Assembly (NCBI GenBank): GCA_934773085.1
Contig: CAKVMU010000012.1
Span: 1-16,686, forward strand
DNA from: an uncultured Candidatus Melainabacteria bacterium
Lineage (GTDB): Bacteria > Cyanobacteriota > Vampirovibrionia > Gastranaerophilales > Gastranaerophilaceae
Direction: 5' to 3'
Length of the DNA: 16,686 nucleotides
Shown piece after piece: positions 1-6,121 of the stretch (the first letter of the stretch is position 1; every line of letters begins with the position of its first letter). The notes under the pieces are model-generated. The model saw only the letters and a list, made by a program, of their open reading frames with translations, searched no databases and was not told the DNA's origin. Position numbers and translations under genes: made by a program.

Positions 1-409
1 CTTCAATGCTTTGCTTATAAACCTTAATAACGTGGTGTTCTACGGCTTGCAAAAGTTGATCTTGCGGGATTTTTCTTATAACAGCCTGTTTTGCGACCTC
101 AAAGATAGTAAATGCTATTTTTTGCATAATGCTATCCCAGTATTGCGGAAGGATACCGGAATGTATAAGGTCAATTGATTTATGGAAAGACCACTCTGCA
201 ATAATCTGAGTGATGAAAACTGCTTGTTCAGCATTCAGATTCAATTGTGTATCATTGTACAGAGCTTCCCCTGCAAGAAGAGTGAAATTTCCAAGAGTCT
301 TGACAATATATTCTTTCTCTCTGTCCTGCAAATCTTGAGGCACAAGCTCCTTTGCCTGTTCGGACATGGAAGCCGCAAACCCTTTATAATCAAACCCTTC
401 TATTGCCAT
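1..409 (-). CDS. Unrecognised protein, third gene of the fliE-fliF operon (3' end outside window)
   Basis: An open reading frame on the minus strand starts at ATG 409 and stays open to the window edge, giving at least 136 residues. It begins MAIEGFDYKGFAASMSEQAK. A GGTGAGG ribosome binding site lies just upstream, and only 38 bp separate it from the fliF stop, so it is almost certainly co-transcribed with fliE and fliF. The visible part is soluble and helical, with acidic and amphipathic stretches, aromatic residues (EWSFHKSIDLIHSG, QYWDSIMQ) and no signal peptide or membrane segment. fliG normally follows fliF, but the opening of FliG (a KAAILL-type helix) is absent and I cannot match this protein to FliG, FliH or FliI. 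Its position suggests a flagellar accessory or export role, which is inference only. I am confident it is a gene and do not know its function. Confidence 0.75.
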   Translation of the reverse strand, partial: MAIEGFDYKGFAASMSEQAKELVPQDLQDREKEYIVKTLGNFTLLAGEALYNDTQLNLNAEQAVFITQIIAEWSFHKSIDLIHSGILPQYWDSIMQKIAFTIFEVAKQAVIRKIPQDQLLQAVEHHVIKVYKQSIE

Positions 410-447
410 ATAACCTCACCCTTTTTTGAAACGAACTGTTTTGAATA

Positions 448-2112
448 TTATCCTTGTTCAACCCAGCTTCTGATTTTTTCCCCTGCTTCGGCTTCATCTA
501 CACCGTCAAATTCGTGTTTCAACTCTCTCAGTGCATCTCTGATTTCTGAGCCGGAAGATCTCATCATCGGTCTGTTTTGTTGTTCAATCAAACCTTGTTG
601 AAGTTGAGATTGCTTTTCAATCAAATCTGCAGCATTAACACTCAAATCCTTAATTTGTTTTTCTTGAGCTTCGTTTTGCTCTCTCAAACGAATCATTTCT
701 TCTTCTTGTGCAGCCTTCGCAGCATTGATTTTTTGAGTCAAAGCCTTATGTCCGAAGAACAAACCACCTGCCAAGAGAACAATTGCAAGCCACCAAGGGT
801 TGCCGTGTTCCGCTTTAATCGGAGCTTTGACATTTTTATCACCTGCCATAAACGGATCAAGAGATTCCGCAAATGCGATTGTAACGTTTTCTGGACTAGC
901 CTTTGGACTTGCTGCGTGAGCAACCAACTCTTTCAACTCTTCAAGAGTTAACTCTACCGGCAAAGCATCTTTTTCCAAAGTTACAGCTATTGATATTTCC
1001 TCAAGAACTCCAGGTGACATATATTCATTTGTTTGAACCTTAGTCACACCGTATTGAGTTTCTTTTGCAGTTCTTGAATAGCTTCTGTTTTGAGAAGAAT
1101 CTGAACTTCCTGCCGGCAAACCGTTTGGCAAATATACACTAACAGCATTGGTATTCTTATTAACATCTTGAGTCTGATCGCCCAAACCTTCTGAGAAAGT
1201 TTGTTCATTAACTGCAGTCTTCTTAGCCGGATCGTATTCAATTGTGAATTTTTCTACCGGAGCTTGTTTAAGGAAAGTGCTGACTGTTGCAACATACTTG
1301 CCTGAACCAATCAAACGATTCAACTGTGCCTGAACTTTTTCTTGCATATATTTATCGTTTTCCTGCAATCTTTGAAGCATTTCAGACTGAGCATCAACCA
1401 AGCTGTTATATACGTGTCCATTTGTATCCGTTATTGAAATATTTTGAGCTGTCAAACCAGATACACTACCCAAAAGCAAATTCGAAACAGCCTTGATTGT
1501 TCCCATATTAATAGTCTGACCTACAGCTACTGTCAATTGAACAGTTGCTGTAACAGGCTTTTGCATAGATGAAAACATCGTCTGTTCCGGAATAGATATA
1601 AATACGGATGCATTTTCAATTCCGTCAATTCTTTTTATCAAACGAGAAAGTTCGCCATTCATCGCACGAACCAATCTTATTCTTTTATCTTCTTTTGTTG
1701 AAGTAAAGTCACCTTTATCAAATACTTCCAAACCTACGTTTTGGTCATACAAACCACTCTCAACAATAACCATAATAGCTCTGTCACGCTGTTCAGTAGT
1801 ACATTTTCTCATTCCGGGAGTACAGTCACCTTTTTTTAATCTTAAAACAGATTTTGTACCGTCAACAGCACGAGCCGCCACAATATTATTTCTTGCAAGA
1901 AGAGCTTGAATTTCTAACGCTTTACCTAAATTATCAGTAGTCAGCAAATCAACATCTTCTTTTAAAGGTTCATTTGATACATCGACTTCATTGTTAGCAG
2001 ATTTAGAGTTTGCTATTGTGCCGCAAACAATGAATACAAGCAGCAAAAAGACCACCCCGCCAATAATGGAGGCCAGCAAAACTTTATTTTCCATTAACTT
2101 TTTGAAATCCAT
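448..2112 (-). CDS. fliF: Flagellar MS-ring protein FliF
   Basis: FliF forms the MS ring in the inner membrane, the base on which the flagellar export gate, rod and FliG rotor assemble. The 554 residues match the usual FliF size and order. There is an N-terminal membrane helix (about 11-31), a YscJ/FliF ring-building region (about 50-235) containing ALEIQALLARNNI and the LIKRIDGIENASVFISIPEQ segment, and a third periplasmic ring region (about 240-430) carrying a serine- and asparagine-rich insert near 310-350. A second membrane helix lies at about 439-456, followed by a cytoplasmic coiled coil and a C-terminal FliG-binding tail (about 522-554, DALRELKHEF...KIRSWVEQG). The ATG at 2112 follows an AAGGA site by about 5 bases. 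A cysteine pair (C97, C104) in the first ring domain is unusual for FliF and could form a disulfide in the periplasm. fliE lies 50 bp upstream. Confidence 0.95.
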   Translation of the reverse strand: MDFKKLMENKVLLASIIGGVVFLLLVFIVCGTIANSKSANNEVDVSNEPLKEDVDLLTTDNLGKALEIQALLARNNIVAARAVDGTKSVLRLKKGDCTPGMRKCTTEQRDRAIMVIVESGLYDQNVGLEVFDKGDFTSTKEDKRIRLVRAMNGELSRLIKRIDGIENASVFISIPEQTMFSSMQKPVTATVQLTVAVGQTINMGTIKAVSNLLLGSVSGLTAQNISITDTNGHVYNSLVDAQSEMLQRLQENDKYMQEKVQAQLNRLIGSGKYVATVSTFLKQAPVEKFTIEYDPAKKTAVNEQTFSEGLGDQTQDVNKNTNAVSVYLPNGLPAGSSDSSQNRSYSRTAKETQYGVTKVQTNEYMSPGVLEEISIAVTLEKDALPVELTLEELKELVAHAASPKASPENVTIAFAESLDPFMAGDKNVKAPIKAEHGNPWWLAIVLLAGGLFFGHKALTQKINAAKAAQEEEMIRLREQNEAQEKQIKDLSVNAADLIEKQSQLQQGLIEQQNRPMMRSSGSEIRDALRELKHEFDGVDEAEAGEKIRSWVEQG

Positions 2113-2162
2113 ATATCCTTCCCTATTTTATATTATACACATTTTAGGCAATTATGAGAATA

Positions 2163-2504
2163 CTAAATCTGCAATTGCATAATTTTATCATACGCTTGGA
2201 TGACTTTACCGACAGCAGTTGTTGCTACCGTAATACTTAATTCAGCCTTGGACATTGCGGTCATAACGTCGTGTACATCAACGTTTTCGTTCCCCATCAT
2301 AACGTCTTTTAACAAGTTATCCGGCGCATTCATATCCGTATTAAGATTTTCAACCAATCCGGACATTACGCTGGAAAAATCCGCAGTAGAAGGTTCTTCA
2401 ACTCTGTTCATACGAGCGGAAGGAATATCATAACCCCAAGAATCAAGCTTTGTGTGCTGAATTCTTGCTTCTAAATCATATCTTGGATAAAAACCGTTGA
2501 ACAT
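2163..2504 (-). CDS. fliE: Flagellar hook-basal body protein FliE
   Basis: FliE is the small adaptor that joins the MS ring and export gate to the proximal rod. The diagnostic part is the C-terminal half: DVHDVMTAMSKAELSITVAT followed by a VGKVIQAYDKIMQLQI end, which fits the FliE consensus (DVH..M.A..KA.......V.NK...AY..IM.MQ) and ends at the expected point. I place the start at ATG 2504, giving 113 residues. A GTG at 2513 is in frame, but it lies inside the AGAGGTG ribosome binding site that serves the ATG. The gene is first in the operon with fliF; flgB and flgC, often just upstream of fliE, are absent here. A sigma-28-like promoter directly precedes it. Confidence 0.93.
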   Translation of the reverse strand: MFNGFYPRYDLEARIQHTKLDSWGYDIPSARMNRVEEPSTADFSSVMSGLVENLNTDMNAPDNLLKDVMMGNENVDVHDVMTAMSKAELSITVATTAVGKVIQAYDKIMQLQI

Positions 2505-2510
2505 ATATGT

Positions 2511-2517
2511 CACCTCT
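2511..2517 (-). promoter_or_regulatory. Ribosome binding site that fixes the fliE start
   Basis: On the minus strand this reads AGAGGTG and stands 6 bases before the ATG at 2504. The alternative in-frame GTG (2513-2511) is part of this site, so the longer 116-codon reading is unlikely. Confidence 0.75.
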
Positions 2518-2527
2518 TTTTATAGTT

Positions 2528-2554
2528 TTATCGGACCAATATTGCGATTTCTTA
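2528..2554 (-). promoter_or_regulatory. Sigma-28 (FliA)-like promoter of the fliE operon
   Basis: On the minus strand there is a -35 TAAG (2554-2551), a spacer of exactly 15 bases, and a -10 TCCGATAA (2535-2528). The flagellar sigma-28 consensus is TAAA-N15-GCCGATAA, so the -10 matches 7 of 8 bases and the -35 matches 3 of 4. Transcription would begin near 2521 and leave a leader of about 17 bases that just contains the fliE ribosome binding site. A TTGACA further upstream on the same strand (about 2613-2618) has no convincing -10 partner. Confidence 0.6.
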
Positions 2555-2664
2555 GCTGACAATCTTAAAAATCATCCGTTTGTACTATCGTGTTTAATAA
2601 TATTTAAAGAAATGTCAATTTAAGACCGTAAATTCTATTAAGATTTTTATAAGGAATATATCCC

Positions 2665-2832
2665 ATGAATTTACACGAAGAATGTTTATTAAAATATTTG
2701 TTGAATCCTGTTGACTTGTTTCGTTCAACAGAGTTACTAAAACTCAATAATGCACTTATTGAAAAAGGGCTGCTAAGCAGCAATTTCCTTGCAAAAACAG
2801 GGAAAATTCATTATACTGCTAATAGAATATAG
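2665..2832 (+). CDS. Putative 55-residue microprotein upstream of the diguanylate cyclase
   Basis: ATG 2665 to TAG 2832 encodes 55 residues beginning MNLHEECLLKYLLNPVDLFR. An AAGGA sits 9 bases before the ATG. The product is small and soluble, with leucine-rich amphipathic segments (LLKYLL, STELLKLNNALIEKGLL) and a basic C-terminus. It matches no family that I recognise. It ends 13 bases before the GTG start of the CHASE2-GGDEF gene, whose ribosome binding site directly follows the stop, so the two are probably translationally linked. It could be a real microprotein or a leader ORF. The main doubt is its short length. Confidence 0.5.
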   Translation: MNLHEECLLKYLLNPVDLFRSTELLKLNNALIEKGLLSSNFLAKTGKIHYTANRI

Positions 2833-2833
2833 C

Positions 2834-2840
2834 GGAGAGG
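2834..2840 (+). promoter_or_regulatory. Ribosome binding site that fixes the GTG start of the diguanylate cyclase
   Basis: GGAGAGG lies 5 bases before the GTG at 2846. The upstream in-frame ATG at 2789 has no such site and would overlap the 55-codon ORF, so the GTG is preferred. Confidence 0.75.
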
Positions 2841-2845
2841 TTGTT

Positions 2846-4663
2846 GTGAAAAAATTTATTAAGACAAAATGGTTCACTTTTGGAACCTATTTATTGCTTG
2901 TACTTGCCGTGCTTTTAGTTGGTTTTGTATTGATGCAAAACAACAAAACACTCAATAATGTCATCACTTCATTTTTCGAAGTTGCCGAAAATCGTTCTTT
3001 CGATTACCGACAATCCTTAAGAGTCTTACACAAACAACCGGCTGTTAATAAAGATATTGTAGTCCTTGCAATTGATGATGCCAGCCTTGAAATGCTTTGG
3101 GATAAGTATGGCGAATGGCCAATTCCGAGAAATGTATATGCTGATATGATTAACCATATCGAAAAAGGGAACCCTCAAGCAATTGTATTTGATTTATTGT
3201 TCATTAAATCAATGCGTTCTGAAGGTGGTGCAGACAATGCCTTAATTAACGCAATGAATAAATATGAAAACATTTATACCGCAATGAATTTTGACAACCA
3301 ACCGTCAGAAGTTCGTAAACCAATCGATTTACCAAAACGACTGACACTGAACGTTGATAACCAATCAAACATTGATTTTTCTAAAAAATATCATTTTTCT
3401 AATTGCAGACCTATCCTTCCAAGTTTGCTCAACGGAAAAGTTCAGGTCGGAATTACAAACGTCATCAGAAATAACGACGGTATTATAAGAAAAGTTGCTC
3501 CTATTATGGAATATAAAGGCAAATTATATCCATATCTTGCGTTTGATGCAGCTAGTGATTACCTGACATCAAAACACGTAAAAGATTTTTCAGTTGACCC
3601 AAAAGGAAACTTGCTTGTGGGCGACACACAATTACCTCTTACAAAAGACGGAGATGTTATCCTAAATTGGTATGGTCAAAGCGGTTCTCACACAATTTAT
3701 CCGATGTACAAAGTTATCAACGATATGATTTCCGGAAAAAACTCATTAGATTTTAATGACAAAATTGTAGTTATCGGAACTACAGCAATGGCTTTGCACG
3801 ACACAAAAAGCGTTCCTGTTCAGGAAGGTGTTTATCCGGGAGTTGAGATTCACGCAACATTCTTTAACAACATGTTGGATAACAATTTCATAAAACAAAC
3901 AAACTTATTAGCTGATATATTAATTATTACAGGTGTAATGGCAATTGTCGGAGCAATCGTAATGCTCTCCGAATCAACAGTATTCGCTCTTCTTTCAACA
4001 ATACTTTTTGGAATAGCGTACCTGTTTATTTCATATTACGCTATGGAACTCAAAAATCTGTGGATTCCGGTTGTATTACCTACAATATCCATCATAATCG
4101 CTTTTGCACTTTCTTTCTTGGCAAAATATATAATCAAATCAAGAGATTTTGAATACCAATATAAACTAGCAACAATAGACGGTTTAACCGAATTGTATAA
4201 CCACAGATATTTCCAAGACACTTTAAGAAAGCAAATTGAGATATCTAAACGTTACAGTCAACCGTTCTCACTAATCATTGTCGACATTGACTTCTTTAAG
4301 AAATTCAATGACACATACGGTCACCAAGCCGGAGATGCCGTTCTCAGACAAGTTGCACAAACACTCAAAAAGAATTCTCGTACAACAGATTATGTTTGCA
4401 GATATGGCGGAGAAGAAATGAGTATAATTCTCCCTAACACAACTGCCGAAGAAGCATTGTTTAATGCAAACAGAATCCTTCACGCTGTTGAAGAAAGACC
4501 GTTCCAATTAAACGCAACAGAAACCGGCAACGTTACAATTAGTGTTGGAGTTGCAACTTATCCGGATAATGCGGAAACCGCACAGGATTTAATTGAAGTT
4601 GCCGACAAAGGACTATACTATGCTAAAGAACACGGCAGAAACCAAGTAGGAAAAATAGACTAA
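2846..4663 (+). CDS. Membrane CHASE2-GGDEF diguanylate cyclase
   Basis: This protein should condense two GTP into c-di-GMP under control of an extracytoplasmic CHASE2 sensor. From GTG 2846 it has 605 residues. A membrane helix (about 9-31) leads into a CHASE2 domain (about 35-335) with the typical SFDYRQSLR, DIVVLAIDD, WPIPRNVYADMI and AIVFDLLF segments. Three membrane helices follow (about 354-377, 379-400, 407-429), then a GGDEF domain (about 440-605). The cyclase core looks active: DIDFFKKFND, YGHQAGD and the signature GGEEM at 521-525. The fifth position is Met rather than Phe. An RxxD product-inhibition site (RTTD, 512-515) sits exactly five residues before the signature, so feedback inhibition by c-di-GMP is expected. 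trmFO follows after 17 bases, so they are likely one transcript. The ligand of the CHASE2 domain cannot be told from sequence. Confidence 0.95.
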   Translation: MKKFIKTKWFTFGTYLLLVLAVLLVGFVLMQNNKTLNNVITSFFEVAENRSFDYRQSLRVLHKQPAVNKDIVVLAIDDASLEMLWDKYGEWPIPRNVYADMINHIEKGNPQAIVFDLLFIKSMRSEGGADNALINAMNKYENIYTAMNFDNQPSEVRKPIDLPKRLTLNVDNQSNIDFSKKYHFSNCRPILPSLLNGKVQVGITNVIRNNDGIIRKVAPIMEYKGKLYPYLAFDAASDYLTSKHVKDFSVDPKGNLLVGDTQLPLTKDGDVILNWYGQSGSHTIYPMYKVINDMISGKNSLDFNDKIVVIGTTAMALHDTKSVPVQEGVYPGVEIHATFFNNMLDNNFIKQTNLLADILIITGVMAIVGAIVMLSESTVFALLSTILFGIAYLFISYYAMELKNLWIPVVLPTISIIIAFALSFLAKYIIKSRDFEYQYKLATIDGLTELYNHRYFQDTLRKQIEISKRYSQPFSLIIVDIDFFKKFNDTYGHQAGDAVLRQVAQTLKKNSRTTDYVCRYGGEEMSIILPNTTAEEALFNANRILHAVEERPFQLNATETGNVTISVGVATYPDNAETAQDLIEVADKGLYYAKEHGRNQVGKID

Positions 4664-4680
4664 ACAACAACAGGTACACA

Positions 4681-6015
4681 ATGAACAACGAAGTAATAAT
4701 AATCGGAGCCGGTCTTGCCGGTTCGGAAGCAGCTCTACAGCTTGCAAAAAGAGGAATTAAGGTAAAACTATACGAAATGCGTCCAAACAAAACAACCGGC
4801 GCACACACAAGCGGAGATTGTGCGGAATTCGTATGTTCCAACAGCCTTGGCTCTTCGGACATAACAAACGCTAGCGGATTATTAAAAAAAGAAATGGAGC
4901 TTCTTGGCGGAGAATTAATCAAAATCGCTCAAAACAACGCTGTTCCGGCAGGAAATGCACTTGCAATCTCCAGAGAAGACTTTGCAAAAGAAGTCACAAG
5001 ACGAATTGAAACAGAAGAAAATATTGAATTAATACGAGACGAATTAACAGAAATTCCAAACGGTAACGTTATTATTGCTTCCGGACCTTTAACAAGCGAT
5101 AAGTTGGCTGAAAGCCTACAAAAATTTACAAAAAGTGAACATTTACACTTTTTTGATGCAATCGCACCTATTGTGGAATTGGATTCAATCAACTTTGACA
5201 AAGCCTTTTGGGCATCAAGGTACGACAAAGGAGAAGCCTCTTATATTAACTGTCCTATGAATAAAGAAGAATACGAAAACTTCTACAATATTTTGATTAA
5301 TGCTCCACGTATAGAAGGACACACCGTTGATAAATCTGCGAAATTCTTTGAGTCTTGTTTGCCGGTAGAGGTTTTGGCCTCAAGAGGCGTTGATACGCTA
5401 AGATTCGGACCTATGAAACCGGTCGGATTAATCGATAAAAGAACCGGAATTAAGAACTACGCAGTTGTACAACTGAGACAAGATAACGCAGCAAAAACTC
5501 TTTTCAACCTTGTCGGATTTCAAACAAACTTAAAATGGGGAGCGCAAAAAGAACTACTGCACTCTATCCCCGGCTTAGAAAACGCAAACATCGTGCGTTA
5601 CGGTGTTATGCACAGAAATACTTTCATAAACAGCCCGAAGGTTCTTAATCCTACTTTGGAAACAAAAGAACGCAAAAACCTGTTTTTTGCAGGACAAATA
5701 ACAGGCACCGAAGGTTACACAGAGTCTATCGCAACAGGTATGCTTGCCGGAATCAACATGGCAAAAAGAATTCTTGGCGAAGAACCAATTATACTTCCAC
5801 AAGAAACGATTCTTGGAGCATTAACACGCTACATAACAGATTCACAGCATTTAGAGAGCAAGTATTCTCTGCAACCGACAAACTCAAACTGGGCTCTTGT
5901 GCCACCAATTGAACTTCCTAAAAAAGAACGAAAAAATAAAAAGTTAAAAAATGAACTTCTGTCAAAACGCTCTGTTGAAGCACTTACTGACTTCATTGAG
6001 AAGCAGCTCTCGTAA
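4681..6015 (+). CDS. trmFO: Folate/FAD-dependent tRNA (uracil-54-C5)-methyltransferase TrmFO
   Basis: TrmFO makes 5-methyluridine at position 54 of the tRNA T-loop, taking the carbon from 5,10-methylenetetrahydrofolate and the reducing power from FADH2 and NAD(P)H. The 444 residues match the family length. The FAD-binding fold is at the N-terminus (IIIGAGLAGSEAA, 6-18), followed by the TGAHTSGDCAEFVCSNSLGS block containing Cys52. The second conserved cysteine is Cys226, in FFESCLPVEVLA. These correspond to Cys53 and Cys226 of the Bacillus subtilis enzyme. The GPMKPVGL, YAVVQLRQDNAA, VGFQTNLKWG and YGVMHRNTFINSP signatures are intact. The ribosome binding site is weak (AGGT about 5 bases before ATG 4681), and the gene lies 17 bases after the diguanylate cyclase, so it probably depends on read-through or translational coupling. 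The usual topA/xerC neighbours are not seen. Confidence 0.97.
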   Translation: MNNEVIIIGAGLAGSEAALQLAKRGIKVKLYEMRPNKTTGAHTSGDCAEFVCSNSLGSSDITNASGLLKKEMELLGGELIKIAQNNAVPAGNALAISREDFAKEVTRRIETEENIELIRDELTEIPNGNVIIASGPLTSDKLAESLQKFTKSEHLHFFDAIAPIVELDSINFDKAFWASRYDKGEASYINCPMNKEEYENFYNILINAPRIEGHTVDKSAKFFESCLPVEVLASRGVDTLRFGPMKPVGLIDKRTGIKNYAVVQLRQDNAAKTLFNLVGFQTNLKWGAQKELLHSIPGLENANIVRYGVMHRNTFINSPKVLNPTLETKERKNLFFAGQITGTEGYTESIATGMLAGINMAKRILGEEPIILPQETILGALTRYITDSQHLESKYSLQPTNSNWALVPPIELPKKERKNKKLKNELLSKRSVEALTDFIEKQLS

Positions 6016-6058
6016 ATACATGTTAAGTTTTGTTAATATATTTCTTCAAAAAAGGCAA

Positions 6059-6087
6059 TTTTCAAAAATATAGAAACTTTATATAAA
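6059..6087 (+). promoter_or_regulatory. Sigma-70-type promoter of the EF-hand protein gene
   Basis: TTTTCA (6059-6064), a 17-base spacer and TATAAA (6082-6087) match the -35/-10 consensus at 4 of 6 and 5 of 6 bases. They lie about 35 bases before ATG 6122, with an AAAGGAG ribosome binding site between. The 106-base gap after trmFO fits a new transcription unit here. Confidence 0.5.
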
Positions 6088-6121
6088 CACGAGGATTAAT
6101 TTATTAAAGGAGAATATTACT

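Noticed and set aside
182..601. Plus-strand ORF of 139 codons across the end of fliF and the next gene
   Set aside because: It overlaps two well-supported minus-strand genes, has no ribosome binding site and has a low-complexity Phe/Ser/Cys-rich composition typical of an antisense shadow.
2789..2845. Upstream ATG start for the CHASE2-GGDEF gene
   Set aside because: It overlaps the 55-codon ORF, lacks a ribosome binding site and would place 19 extra residues before the basic VKKFIKTKW start of the membrane helix.
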